A stretch of DNA of 64,000 bases from Clostridium sp. CF012 (GCF_018861755.1 NZ_JAHLEF010000016.1:1-64000); one strand, 5' to 3'. Positions 53,839 through 62,912 are shown, numbered from the stretch's first letter. The notes: a model not told the origin generated them from the letters alone. Made by a program: numbers and translations.

Positions 53839-54669
53839 ATGTATAAAGTACTTATAATTGATGATGAAGAAATAATAAGAGAAGGCCTAAAAACTGTTAT
53901 TGCTTGGGAAACATTAGGCTGCAGCGTTATAGGTGAAGCTGCCGACGGCGATGAAGGCCTAGAAATGCTTTCATCACTTCAACCTGACATTGTAATAACT
54001 GACATCAGGATGCCAGGTTTAAATGGTTTAGAAATGATTTCTAAACTAAAAGAACATAAGCATGGATGTAAAATAATAATATTATCTGGCTTTAGAGATT
54101 TTGAGTATGCCCAACAAGCTGTTAAACTTGGAGCCTTTAGATTTCTTCTCAAACCCACAAATACTAAGGAACTAATCCTTTCCATTGAAGACGCTATTAT
54201 TGAACTTAAAAAAGTAAAATCTAATGAAGAAATCTTTAAAAACTTGAAAAGAAAAGTTAAAGAAGATTACAATTCAAGTGATCGCGTTACAATTACGGAA
54301 GATAAATCACTTAATACTAATGAAAAAAATTCTAAGTATCTTGTAGTTAAAGCCCTGTCTTTTATGAAGGCGAATGTAAATATGAGTTTAACCTTAAAAG
54401 ATGTATCCGACCATTTATATATCAGTACCTGGTACCTTAGTAAACTGATAAAAAAAGAGACTGGCAGTACCTTTATTTATACTTTAAGTGAAATGCGTAT
54501 TGATGAGGCTAAAAAATTATTACTTCAGCCCCAATATAAAATTTATGAAGTTTCAACAATGATAGGTTTTACAGACGTAACCTACTTCAATAAACTCTTT
54601 AAAAGTATTACTGGTTTAAAACCTATGGAGTATCGAAATAAAAACTTTAATGATGAAAATATCAATTAA
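53839..54669 (+). CDS. YesN-type response regulator with AraC DNA-binding domain
   Basis: A 276-residue regulator. Receiver domain 1-120 with acidic pocket DDEE (9-12), phosphoacceptor D55 in IVITDIRMPG and K in LLKPTN (about 106). The C-terminal AraC domain (about 170-272) has two helix-turn-helix units: LTLKDVSDHLYISTWYLSKLIKKE and KIYEVSTMIGFTDVTYFNKLFK. Expected to activate the divergent chitobiose ABC operon. AAGGGGTG before the ATG. Confidence 0.93.
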   Translation: MYKVLIIDDEEIIREGLKTVIAWETLGCSVIGEAADGDEGLEMLSSLQPDIVITDIRMPGLNGLEMISKLKEHKHGCKIIILSGFRDFEYAQQAVKLGAFRFLLKPTNTKELILSIEDAIIELKKVKSNEEIFKNLKRKVKEDYNSSDRVTITEDKSLNTNEKNSKYLVVKALSFMKANVNMSLTLKDVSDHLYISTWYLSKLIKKETGSTFIYTLSEMRIDEAKKLLLQPQYKIYEVSTMIGFTDVTYFNKLFKSITGLKPMEYRNKNFNDENIN

Positions 54670-54771
54670 GCTTCTGCAAATTTTTCACAAACTAGCACTT
54701 ATAAATGTTCTGTTACTTTATTTCCCAAGCAATATATATATTTTTACATTATTTTCTTCACCCCCTAAGTA

Positions 54772-54812
54772 AGAAAAGAACAAGAAAGCATATACTTTCT
54801 TGTTCTTTTTGT
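54772..54812. terminator. Bidirectional terminator between yesN-like gene and SAM hydrolase operon
   Basis: Perfect 15-bp stem AAAAGAACAAGAAAG / CTTTCTTGTTCTTTT with a 6-base loop and a T-run on the plus strand and, via A-runs, on the minus strand. Confidence 0.9.
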
Positions 54813-54841
54813 TGTATCTCTAAATTAACCCTTAAAAAGCT

Positions 54842-55684
54842 CTAATCTATTTTTTTAAACTCTATACTCCAATGTATTCCAGTTCCGATGCTATAAGCCT
54901 TGGCAAAGTTCCCTTGGTTTATCGCAACCGCCATACGGTATACAGAGTTAACATAAATTAACTGCTCACTTACGTATACGTCTGCAAATGACTTCCCATA
55001 AACTATACGATTGTTGTATACACGGGTTGGACCATTGCAAATTATAACTTCAACTCTGTCCCCTACATTAAATCCAATTTCTAAAAAATCTTCTCTTGTG
55101 ATATCAGTCCATAAGCTACCAAAACGTACATCTAGAATATCAATGCTACCTTTTACACTTTTTTCGGTTTTTACTATTTTACCTATTTCAAGCTCCACTA
55201 TATTTTCTACTGATAATAATGCCCCCACCTCTTCAAATGTAATAATGCCTGCAGCAATCTTTGCTCCGGTATAAGCGTAAACATCCCGACCGTGGAAGGT
55301 AAAGGAACTTTCAGTGTCTTGTCGACGGTGCTTTGATTCTTCAATTTCTCTAATTTCAGTTATACCTACATATTTTTTGAGATGTGTTAAGGTACCGTTA
55401 TCAGGGGTAACAATGTAGTGACCAGATTCAGTTAATGCTACTACACTCTTCCGGCTTGACCCAACCCCTGGGTCTACCACTGAAATAAAAACCGTGCCTT
55501 TAGGCCAATATTCTACTGATTGAAAAAGACGGTATGATGCCTCCCATATGTTATAAGGTGTAATATCATGTGTTAAGTTATAAAGCTTTAAATTTTCCTC
55601 TACTTCATGAGCCACGCCATACATAGCTGCAACGGCACCATCCACTAAACCGAAATCGCTTTGAAATACCAGTAAATTTTTCAT
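54842..55684 (-). CDS. S-adenosyl-L-methionine hydrolase (DUF62), paralogue A
   Basis: A 280-residue protein of the SAM hydroxide adenosyltransferase family, relatives of fluorinase and chlorinase. The hydrolase triad is present: D71 and R78 in DPGVGSSRKS, H131 in FTFHGRDV. FQSDFGLVDGAVAAMYGV opens the protein; TPDNGTLTHL (93-102) is also conserved. Expected reaction: SAM + water gives adenosine + methionine. Last gene of an operon with an ECF transporter and a second paralogue at 56493. GGAGG before the ATG. Confidence 0.9.
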   Translation of the reverse strand: MKNLLVFQSDFGLVDGAVAAMYGVAHEVEENLKLYNLTHDITPYNIWEASYRLFQSVEYWPKGTVFISVVDPGVGSSRKSVVALTESGHYIVTPDNGTLTHLKKYVGITEIREIEESKHRRQDTESSFTFHGRDVYAYTGAKIAAGIITFEEVGALLSVENIVELEIGKIVKTEKSVKGSIDILDVRFGSLWTDITREDFLEIGFNVGDRVEVIICNGPTRVYNNRIVYGKSFADVYVSEQLIYVNSVYRMAVAINQGNFAKAYSIGTGIHWSIEFKKID

Positions 55685-55685
55685 A

Positions 55686-56483
55686 CTATTTCCTCCCTAA
55701 AATTGCCCACTTATCAATATTACGGAATCCTAACTTGTGATAAATCTCGCCTGCTTCCGGATTATCAAAGAATAGACATGCTGATTTTCCTTTAAGAAAT
55801 AAGTTTTGACACAAAGCAGAAATTATCTTACTTGAAAGTCCTTGTTTTCTATATTCTGGAATAGTTAAAATACCTCCCACCATAGCGCTAACACTTGTTT
55901 CAGCAGTGGTATTGCCGTGGCTTACAATTTTACCATCTTTCTTTATAAACATATGCACTCCTTCTTTTGTTATAATTCTGCTTGCAATCTGTTTATAACG
56001 GCTATCTATTCCTGAAGAATATAAACCTGAAAATTCTTCTATCTGTTCATAGGCGAGTGTAATCTCCATTGCATCTATGCTTTCTGCAGTTTCAACTTCT
56101 GATGTATCCTTAATGAGTTTTGAGATATCTAGAAGTTGGCAAAAATACATATCTCTTTTGGAATATTTACTTTTCACAACTGGGTAAAATAAATCTATTA
56201 CCGTGAGTTTTCCACTAATTATGTTTACATCTCTTGTGCTTAATAGGATTTCTATTTCATTAATTTCTAGATCTAAATCCTTACTATAAATAATAAAATT
56301 ATCATGGTATCGTAGCACAATACCCACTAGTTTATGACCTAACGTTTGAATCCAGACCTCCTGGAAATCAGTTTCGAATCCAAAATTTTCTATATCACCT
56401 ATTATAAATAAGTTTATATTAGGCTCAGCTAAACAGTAATCCATTATTAACCCTCTGTGTTTTTCCGTTGCCTTCGTTAGCAT
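55686..56483 (-). CDS. GNAT family N-acetyltransferase between the SAM hydrolases
   Basis: A 265-residue two-part GNAT. The N-terminal half is atypical (NLFIIGDIENFGFETDFQEV) and the C-terminal half contains the acetyl-CoA site: VSAMVGGILTIPEYRKQGLSSKI (about 200-222, R-K-Q-G-L-S) and FFDNPEAGEIYHKLGFR. This layout recurs in long clostridial GNATs. It is one base from the downstream hydrolase gene and 10 from the upstream one, so it must be co-translated with them; the substrate is unknown. Confidence 0.88.
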   Translation of the reverse strand: MLTKATEKHRGLIMDYCLAEPNINLFIIGDIENFGFETDFQEVWIQTLGHKLVGIVLRYHDNFIIYSKDLDLEINEIEILLSTRDVNIISGKLTVIDLFYPVVKSKYSKRDMYFCQLLDISKLIKDTSEVETAESIDAMEITLAYEQIEEFSGLYSSGIDSRYKQIASRIITKEGVHMFIKKDGKIVSHGNTTAETSVSAMVGGILTIPEYRKQGLSSKIISALCQNLFLKGKSACLFFDNPEAGEIYHKLGFRNIDKWAILGRK

Positions 56484-56492
56484 AATTCACTC

Positions 56493-57335
56493 CTATTTTT
56501 CAAATTCAACTGTCCATTCTAAGCCAAAGCTTAAATTATATTTTTCACATAGATTTCCTTGTGTAATTGCCATTGCTACCTTCATAAGCTCGTTATTATA
56601 AATCATAACAGCCCCTTTTTCTGCAAACCCAAAAGATTTATGGAACAGTACCTTATCCTTGTACATTTCTTTTCCTTGGTGATTTATTTTTACATTAAGA
56701 TAGTCACCATAATTAAAGCCAGCCTCTGTAAACATAGATAATGGAATATTTGTCCATAGATTTCCAAAGTTAGGATCACTAATTTCAAAATTTCCGCAAA
56801 CCTTATTAGCCTTTATGAAAGGCTCCGGAATAGTGAATTCTACAATTTCACTTATACTATATGCCTTACCTACCTCCTCATAAGAAATTATCCCACTAGC
56901 AAGTTTTGCAGCACAATATCCAAATAGATCGCGACCATGAAAAATACTAACACCTTCAGTATTTTTACCACGTAAGCGGTTTTTTGTTTCATCTATTTCC
57001 CTAACTTCTGTAATTCCTACCCATTTTTTCAGGTGAGTTAACGCACCATTATCCGGGGTAACCACATAGTATCCATCCACAGTTTTTGCAACACAAGCTC
57101 TTCTGTGAGTTCCAACACCTGGATCTACAACAGAAACAAAAATTGTTCCTTCTGGCCAAAATCTCATAGACTGAAATAGTCTGTAGGATGCACTCTGAAT
57201 ATCGTACTGTGGAATTTCGTGAGAACCATCAAAAATCTCTAGTTCTCTATCAACGGTCTTAACCACCCCATACATTGCGCATACCGCGCCTTCTTTGTAA
57301 GTAAAATCTGTTTGAAAAACTAATATTGGTTTCAT
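56493..57335 (-). CDS. S-adenosyl-L-methionine hydrolase (DUF62), paralogue B
   Basis: A 280-residue paralogue of the protein at 54842, with similar but clearly different sequence. Triad D71 and R78 in DPGVGTHRRA and H133 in SIFHGRDL, and TPDNGALTHLKKWVGITE, are conserved. The absence of halogenase-type substitutions argues for hydrolase chemistry. Two diverged copies in one operon suggest a hetero-oligomer or two related substrates. AGGAGG before the ATG; 14 bases after the EcfT gene. Confidence 0.9.
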   Translation of the reverse strand: MKPILVFQTDFTYKEGAVCAMYGVVKTVDRELEIFDGSHEIPQYDIQSASYRLFQSMRFWPEGTIFVSVVDPGVGTHRRACVAKTVDGYYVVTPDNGALTHLKKWVGITEVREIDETKNRLRGKNTEGVSIFHGRDLFGYCAAKLASGIISYEEVGKAYSISEIVEFTIPEPFIKANKVCGNFEISDPNFGNLWTNIPLSMFTEAGFNYGDYLNVKINHQGKEMYKDKVLFHKSFGFAEKGAVMIYNNELMKVAMAITQGNLCEKYNLSFGLEWTVEFEK

Positions 57336-57348
57336 TACTTTACTCCTC

Positions 57349-58182
57349 CTATATAAATGGATTATAAAAACGACTCTTATTTATAAAAACTGAAATTAAA
57401 ATTGTTCCAATAAAAATTAATGCTGAAATTGTAATAGCCGTGTAATCTTCAACTGTAAGTTTTTTCTTATTATACCAAGTACGACTCTTGCTTTTGCCAA
57501 AGCCACGTAAATCCATAGCATTACTGATAAGTTCTATTTTATCTAATGTAGAGAAAATTAATGGTATAATTATCAAAAGTGCATTCTTAAACCTATCTGA
57601 AAATTTTGCATTTCGCGATAAATCTAAACCTCTCGCCTGTTGTGAAAGGCTAATTTCTTGATATTCCCTCTGTATGTCCGGGAAATATCGTAAGGTTAGC
57701 GAAACTGCAACTGCGGCTTTATAGTTAACTCCAATACCACTTAAAGCAGATGCAAATTCACTTGGATTGGTAGTTAAAAGAAATATTATTCCAAGTGGAA
57801 TAACCGAAGCATATTTGAAAAACTTAGTGCCTTGGTAAAACAACTGTTCTAAGGTTAATGTATATCTCCCAAAAATAGAAAGGATTTCGTGACGGGTACC
57901 GTAAATTCCAACTCCTCGTTCTGGGGAAAATAAATAGGTTATAACTGCATTTGTAATAAGAAATATTAAAGCGTAAATTATCATTAGTCGTATTTGGGAG
58001 TATTTTATTTTAGAAACTCTTAACATTACAAAAGAAAAAACCATTATTAAAAGAATACTCCTTATGTCATAAGAAAACATTACAGAAAAGGTTAAGAATA
58101 AAAAGCAAATTAGCTTAGTTAGTCCAGAAAGTCTATGAATATAGGTATCAATTAAGTTATATGAAAATAGCTTCATTTTCAC
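57349..58182 (-). CDS. ECF transporter transmembrane component (EcfT)
   Basis: A 277-residue protein with about five helices and the EcfT coupling motifs: SLSQQARGLDLSR (A-R-G, about 183-195) and LISNAMDLRGFGKS (A-x-R-G, about 222-235), which grip the ATPases. The GTG start overlaps the stop of the ATPase gene (GTGA), so the two are coupled; an ATG two codons later is possible. It serves the S component encoded at 59942. Confidence 0.9.
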   Translation of the reverse strand: MKMKLFSYNLIDTYIHRLSGLTKLICFLFLTFSVMFSYDIRSILLIMVFSFVMLRVSKIKYSQIRLMIIYALIFLITNAVITYLFSPERGVGIYGTRHEILSIFGRYTLTLEQLFYQGTKFFKYASVIPLGIIFLLTTNPSEFASALSGIGVNYKAAVAVSLTLRYFPDIQREYQEISLSQQARGLDLSRNAKFSDRFKNALLIIIPLIFSTLDKIELISNAMDLRGFGKSKSRTWYNKKKLTVEDYTAITISALIFIGTILISVFINKSRFYNPFI

Positions 58183-59888
58183 TTGTTTCGCATCCCCCTC
58201 TCATATTCTATAAAACTTTGAACAAATGATGTTCCATCACTTATACCTGTGATTTGAGCAAGATTATAAAGAGAGGTTTCTTTTAAGTTTGCTTCTTTTA
58301 TGACATCACCATCCGTTAAAATTATAGCGGCCTGCGTATCTGCAATTTTCTTTCCACCAGCTAAAACTATTCCTCGGGGGGTGTATTGAAGCATAAGGTG
58401 CATGTCATGTGTAATCATAATAATTGTTACCCCTAATTTATTTATTTCTAGTAAAAACCTCATTATTTCACTGTAATGACGGTAATCTTGCCCGGCGGTT
58501 GGTTCGTCAAGAATTAAAATCTTAGGATTTAACACTAAAATTGAAGCTATAGTTACCCTCTTCTTTTGCCCATAACTTAGTGCTGATATAGGCCATTCTC
58601 TAAAGGGGGTGAGTCCACAAATCTTTAAAATCTTATCAACTCGCTCCTTTATCTCTTCTTCCTTAACCTTTCTTAAACGAAGACCTAAAGCAATCTCATC
58701 ATATATCATAGGCTTTGAAATCATTTGATTTGGATTTTGCATTACAACACCCACAATTTCAGCCCGCTGCCTTATGGTTTTCTGCTTAATATTTTCATCA
58801 TAATAATAAACATTACCTGTATCTTCTTTTTCAAATCCGCATATTATTTTTGAAAGAGTTGATTTACCTGCCCCGTTTTTACCAACGATGGACACCATTT
58901 CTCCTTCTTTAATATCAATGCTAACATTATCTAGTATTTTATGAATCCCATTATAGGAAAAAGACACCTCGCAAAGCCTAAGTATAGATGGTTTGTGACT
59001 TTCAATTTTCTGTGGTGAAATGGATTTATCCCAAGCTTTTAAAATTTCTTTTACCGTTTGCACATCTAATGTATTGATATGACCAGGGTGCATTTCAGTG
59101 GTAACTTTTATGCCAGCATATTTTAATGCTGTAATATAAAGGGGCTCCCTTATGCCATTTTCAATTAAAATTTCCGAGGAAACTAATTGATCAGCGTTCA
59201 TATCTGCAATAATTCTCCCCTCATTCATAACAATAATTCTATCAATGTCACAATGTAGAACATCCTCTAGCCTATGTTCAATAATAATAATAGTTTTATT
59301 TGCTTCTTTGTGAATATTTTCTATTATTTCTATGGCAGTCTTACCAGTGGCAGGATCTAGATTGGCTAGTGGCTCATCAAATAGTAATATATCTACGTCA
59401 TCGATCATAACACCAGCAAGAGCAGACCTTTGTTTTTGACCTCCAGATAGTTCGAAAGGTGATGAAGTAAGCCACTTTTCCATATCTACCATGCTTGCTA
59501 CATTTTTCACTCTGGCCTTCATTTCTGTAGCATTAACATTATCATTTTCTAAAGCAAAAGCTATATCTTCACCAACAGTTAACCCAACAAACTGCCCATC
59601 AGAGTCTTGCAAAACTGTTCCTATCATTTTAGATAATTTAAAAATGTTTTGCTCCTTTGTTTCTAAATCCTTAATTTTTAAACTTCCATTAACCTCACCT
59701 TTATATGAAAAAGGAATTAGTCCATTTAAACAGTTACCAAGGGTACTTTTACCACTACCACTAGGACCCACTATTAATATTTTTTCTCCTGGATAGATTT
59801 CTAAATTAATATCATTTAAGGTTGGCCTCGCTTGGCTGAAATACTGAAAATTAAAATTTTTAAATTCAATAATTGGCTTCCTCATCAT
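58179..59888 (-). CDS. Fused ECF transporter ATPase (EcfA-EcfA', DUF3744-type linker)
   Basis: About 570 residues with two complete ABC ATPase domains. First: GPSGSGKST, LSGGQKQRSA, LLFDEPLANLDP. Second: GKNGAGKST, LSYGQKKRVT, LILDEPTAGQD. A linker of about 70 residues (REPLYITALKYAGIKVT ... ILKAWDKSI) joins them, as in the DUF3744-containing ATPases that accompany UPF0397-like S components. The start is uncertain among ATGs at 59891, 59888 and 59885; 59888 is about 8 bases from GGGGA, whereas the ATG at 59903 overlaps that SD. Confidence 0.9.
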   Translation of the reverse strand: MMRKPIIEFKNFNFQYFSQARPTLNDINLEIYPGEKILIVGPSGSGKSTLGNCLNGLIPFSYKGEVNGSLKIKDLETKEQNIFKLSKMIGTVLQDSDGQFVGLTVGEDIAFALENDNVNATEMKARVKNVASMVDMEKWLTSSPFELSGGQKQRSALAGVMIDDVDILLFDEPLANLDPATGKTAIEIIENIHKEANKTIIIIEHRLEDVLHCDIDRIIVMNEGRIIADMNADQLVSSEILIENGIREPLYITALKYAGIKVTTEMHPGHINTLDVQTVKEILKAWDKSISPQKIESHKPSILRLCEVSFSYNGIHKILDNVSIDIKEGEMVSIVGKNGAGKSTLSKIICGFEKEDTGNVYYYDENIKQKTIRQRAEIVGVVMQNPNQMISKPMIYDEIALGLRLRKVKEEEIKERVDKILKICGLTPFREWPISALSYGQKKRVTIASILVLNPKILILDEPTAGQDYRHYSEIMRFLLEINKLGVTIIMITHDMHLMLQYTPRGIVLAGGKKIADTQAAIILTDGDVIKEANLKETSLYNLAQITGISDGTSFVQSFIEYERGMRNK

Positions 59889-59941
59889 CATCCACTTCCC
59901 CATTTATTTTACTAATTATAATTATAATTATAATTATATGG

Positions 59942-60499
59942 TTATTTCATATTTAGGCTTCCTTTTTTTGTCCTTGTGGCTGCATAAGAAATTAAAAGCA
60001 AGGTACCTATAACTCCTGCACTAATTGAGTTCATTAAAGCTGCAACTACACCCTGCGTGAAAACTAGATTAGCAGGCTCACTGTAAATAACAATATCTAG
60101 TATTGGAGCAACAACTACCCAAGCTAAAATATTTCCAAGAACTTGAATGATGTTAAAAATAAGGATGTCCTTTATTTTAAATTCTCCTTCTTCAACCCTT
60201 GTTCTCTTGTAAGAAAATCCAAATATTACTCCGGAGACTCCACTAGCAATAGCCCAACTCCACCATGGTGAACCATACTGGATAGCATCACTTAAGGAGT
60301 GACCAATAAAAGCTATTAACCCTCCTGCAATAGGTCCAAATAGTGCTGCAAAGAAGGCACTTAATCCATAAGCTGTTTGAAAACTTGTTTCTGGAATTGG
60401 AGATGGCACCTTAATATACATGAATAAAAGCATGAAAACTGCAGCACCTAGACCTGTGGCAACAATAGTTTTTGTGGTTACCTTGAAATAATCTTTCAT
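59942..60499 (-). CDS. ECF transporter substrate-binding (S) component, UPF0397-like
   Basis: A 185-residue integral membrane protein with five to six helices. TIVATGLGAAVFMLLFMYIK, SFQTAYGLSAFFAALFGPIAGGLIAFIGHSL and YGSPWWSWAIASGVSGVIFG (FGPIAGG, I-G-H, W-W-S-W) fit the UPF0397 ECF S-component group. The vitamin or metabolite is not established. In this operon it sits with two SAM hydrolases, so a SAM, methionine or adenosine-related ligand is possible. AAGGGGG before the ATG. Confidence 0.85.
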   Translation of the reverse strand: MKDYFKVTTKTIVATGLGAAVFMLLFMYIKVPSPIPETSFQTAYGLSAFFAALFGPIAGGLIAFIGHSLSDAIQYGSPWWSWAIASGVSGVIFGFSYKRTRVEEGEFKIKDILIFNIIQVLGNILAWVVVAPILDIVIYSEPANLVFTQGVVAALMNSISAGVIGTLLLISYAATRTKKGSLNMK

Positions 60500-60544
60500 A
60501 ATTTTTCCCCCTTTTATATTAATATATGGATATCATATTATAGG

Positions 60545-61291
60545 TTAAACTTTAAATGATAAATCATATTTATCAGGAATAAAATAAAACTTACACCTTG
60601 CCATGCCTTCACGTTGCTCATTGTACAAAATCTCTTCAATATAAATAATCGTCTCATTATCATGAATTTCAAGGAAGGATGTAGTATTCTCTTCAGCATG
60701 CACAATCTTCACATGAATCTTAGCATATGTAGCAAGTTCAAATATAGTTTTGTTAATTAGATTTGAGACTTCCTCTTCGGAATTTAGGTTTACATTACTA
60801 TTATTAATATATTTCACTGGAATTTGTATAAAAGAGTGTGCCACAGGAATTTTGTCTACCAAGTATACATTGTTACTTGCCATAACAATCTCACTTGCAC
60901 TAATATTAAGTTTTTGTTGCGCAATATCCGTGGGTGGCCCGTAATTGTAAGAAACACGAATTTCATCAATTTCCTCTTTGCAGCACTGAATTATTGGATT
61001 TTCAAGGTTGCTATTTGAGACTTCTTCTGTTTCTTCATCTTCTCCCTTATAGGTAACAAAGGTGCCTTTACCCTGATGCTTTGAAATTACCCCATCTTCA
61101 TTTAAAATCGTTAGAGCTTGCCTTAATGTGTTTCTGCTTACTTCATACCTTTCTGAAAGAGCAGTTTCGCTAGGAAGTTGTGTTCCATTTTTATAGAGGC
61201 CGTTTATAATATCAGAATAAAGCATATTATAAATAGCTACATATGATGGTATTTTTTCATTGGACACACTTGTAATTTTTCTATTTTTCAT
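60545..61291 (-). CDS. GntR/HutC family regulator of the ECF-SAM hydrolase operon
   Basis: A 248-residue regulator: winged helix (about 15-80: PSYVAIYNMLYSDIINGLY, LPSETALSERYEVSRNTLRQ, ALTILNEDGVISKHQGKGTF) and a UTRA effector domain (about 100-245: HSFIQIPVKYINNSNVN, ILYNEQREGMARCKFYFIPD). First gene before the S component, 45 bases away. Tandem palindromic sites lie 60-100 bases upstream of its start, so it probably controls the whole operon. Effector unknown. Confidence 0.88.
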   Translation of the reverse strand: MKNRKITSVSNEKIPSYVAIYNMLYSDIINGLYKNGTQLPSETALSERYEVSRNTLRQALTILNEDGVISKHQGKGTFVTYKGEDEETEEVSNSNLENPIIQCCKEEIDEIRVSYNYGPPTDIAQQKLNISASEIVMASNNVYLVDKIPVAHSFIQIPVKYINNSNVNLNSEEEVSNLINKTIFELATYAKIHVKIVHAEENTTSFLEIHDNETIIYIEEILYNEQREGMARCKFYFIPDKYDLSFKV

Positions 61292-61353
61292 TTTGCATAC
61301 CCCATATCATTTTATAATTGTCTATAATAGACTCCAGACTATGTTTTAACTAA

Positions 61354-61393
61354 TTGAACTTGTTCAACAATCGTCAACTTGTTCAACAAGTTA
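61354..61393 (-). promoter_or_regulatory. Tandem operators of the GntR regulator
   Basis: AACTTGTTCAACAA occurs twice (61357-61370 and 61376-61389), 19 bp apart. The second copy extends to the perfect palindrome AACTTGTTcAACAAGTT (61376-61392) and the first to TTGAA-CTTG-TTCAA. Spacing near two helical turns allows two dimers on the same DNA face. Confidence 0.7.
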
Positions 61394-61497
61394 ATACAAT
61401 TATATCCTTATATTTTTATTTTGTCAATATTGTGAATATTTAATTTATTCTCCTAAAATCCACGGAAAATAAAGGTTAATAATTTTATTGTTAGATT

Positions 61498-61542
61498 TCA
61501 GTTGTTTCAGTATAGACTAAAACAACTGAGGTGATATACTGA
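61498..61542 (+). promoter_or_regulatory. Interleaved inverted repeats before the hydrolase-GbsR operon
   Basis: TCAGTTGTTT / AAACAACTGA (61498-61507, 61520-61529) and TCAGTATA / TATACTGA (61507-61514, 61535-61542) overlap one another. They are likely binding sites of the GbsR/MarR regulator encoded downstream. Confidence 0.55.
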
Positions 61543-61577
61543 GACTAATATATTATTAATATTAGGTGAGGTGTTTT

Positions 61578-62384
61578 ATGGATAACTGTCTTTCAGAAAA
61601 AACAATTAACACGGATGGATGTACTATACATTATTGGATTTCAAATAATATCAAAGGAAGATGGCTAATATTTCTACACGGAGCAGGTGCCGATCATGAA
61701 ATGTTTAATGATCAACTACATGTACTAAGTGAAACATTTAAAGTATTACTTTGGGATGCAAGGGGCCATGGACTATCAAGACCTATGGGAGATAAGTTTA
61801 GTATAAAGCTACTAGTTGAAGATTTAATTAAAATTATGGATATAGAAAATATAGATAAGTCTACATTTATTGGTCAATCAATGGGAGGAAACATAGTGCA
61901 AGAAATGGCATTCTATTATCCTAATAAGGTGGAAAATTTGGTGCTAATAGATTGTACTTGTAATACAATGAAATTATCTAATTTAGAAAAATTTTATTTA
62001 AACATAACCCCGTTTTTAATCCCTTTATATCCTTGGAATTACTTAGTTAATGAGAGTGTTAAAGCAAGTTCTATAACTTTAGAAGTACAAAGTTATTTAA
62101 GAAAAGCATTTAATAAAATAGGGAAAAAGGATTTTTCTAAAATATTTTTAGAAACTGCTGCATGTTTACACTATGAGAAGGCGTATAGAATAAATAAAAG
62201 TATCTTACTTGTTTATGGAGAAAGTGATAAGACAGGTAATATTAAAAAAATTGCACAATCATGGGCATCTAAGGAACCTAATTGTGAACTTATTAAAATT
62301 AAAGATGCAAGTCATTGTTCTAATCAGGATAATCCTTTAGAATTTAACAAAGTATTAATTGCATTTTTGAATAAGCAATATTAA
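61578..62384 (+). CDS. Alpha/beta fold hydrolase
   Basis: A 268-residue hydrolase: oxyanion region FLHGAGADHEMFND (about 30-43), LLWDARGHGLSRP (about 58-70), nucleophile elbow GQSMGGN (S about 102), LLVYGESDKTGN with the acid Asp, and KDASHCSNQDNP with the catalytic His. Resembles lipase/lactonase-type enzymes of the MhpC family. ATG 61578 with AGGTGAGG upstream is preferred to the in-frame GTG at 61566. Co-transcribed with the regulator 51 bases downstream. Confidence 0.88.
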   Translation: MDNCLSEKTINTDGCTIHYWISNNIKGRWLIFLHGAGADHEMFNDQLHVLSETFKVLLWDARGHGLSRPMGDKFSIKLLVEDLIKIMDIENIDKSTFIGQSMGGNIVQEMAFYYPNKVENLVLIDCTCNTMKLSNLEKFYLNITPFLIPLYPWNYLVNESVKASSITLEVQSYLRKAFNKIGKKDFSKIFLETAACLHYEKAYRINKSILLVYGESDKTGNIKKIAQSWASKEPNCELIKIKDASHCSNQDNPLEFNKVLIAFLNKQY

Positions 62385-62435
62385 TTTCTCGCTTATTTAA
62401 AAACAATATCACGTAAAAAGGAGAATATTCACGTT

Positions 62436-62912
62436 ATGAAAGATAAAGAACTTAATCTGAACGAAGAAAATTTAAAGTTTATTGAAAAGTTAGGGATTTA
62501 CTATGAAAACTATGGAATACCACGTATTGGTGGAAGGATATTAGCACTTATACTTGTTGCTAATAATAATGTATCATCTGAGCAAATATCTAAACTTCTA
62601 AAAGTTAGTAGAGGGAGTATCTCAACTAATGTAAGACTTTTAGTTTCTTATGGTTTATTAGAAAAAACCTCAATAACAGGGGATAGAACCGATTATTTTG
62701 TTATTTGTGCCTCAGCATGGGATAACGCAATAAAAACACGTATTGAAGGGTTTAAAAACCTCAAAAGTATACTTGAAGAAGGCAATAAATCTTTTAATAA
62801 AGAGTCTAATTCAAATGAAAACTTAAAAGAAATGTTACGGTGGGTTAATATAATGACTGAAAGTAATGAAAAAGCACTTATAGAATGGAGAAAAGAGATT
62901 AAAATTTTGTAA
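62436..62912 (+). CDS. GbsR/MarR family transcriptional regulator
   Basis: A 158-residue regulator. IEKLGIYYENYGIPRIGGRI (about 17-36) is the characteristic GbsR opening; the helix-turn-helix is VSSEQISKLLKVSRGSISTNVRLLVSYGLLEKT (about 48-80), followed by GDRTDYFVI wing. The C-terminal helices mediate dimerisation. It likely represses its own operon with the hydrolase gene. AAAAGGAG before the ATG. Confidence 0.9.
   Translation: MKDKELNLNEENLKFIEKLGIYYENYGIPRIGGRILALILVANNNVSSEQISKLLKVSRGSISTNVRLLVSYGLLEKTSITGDRTDYFVICASAWDNAIKTRIEGFKNLKSILEEGNKSFNKESNSNENLKEMLRWVNIMTESNEKALIEWRKEIKIL

Noticed and set aside
54842-57335. Fluorinase or chlorinase identity for the two DUF62 proteins
   Set aside because: Both keep the Asp-Arg-His set typical of SAM hydroxide adenosyltransferases, and no halometabolite genes are nearby.
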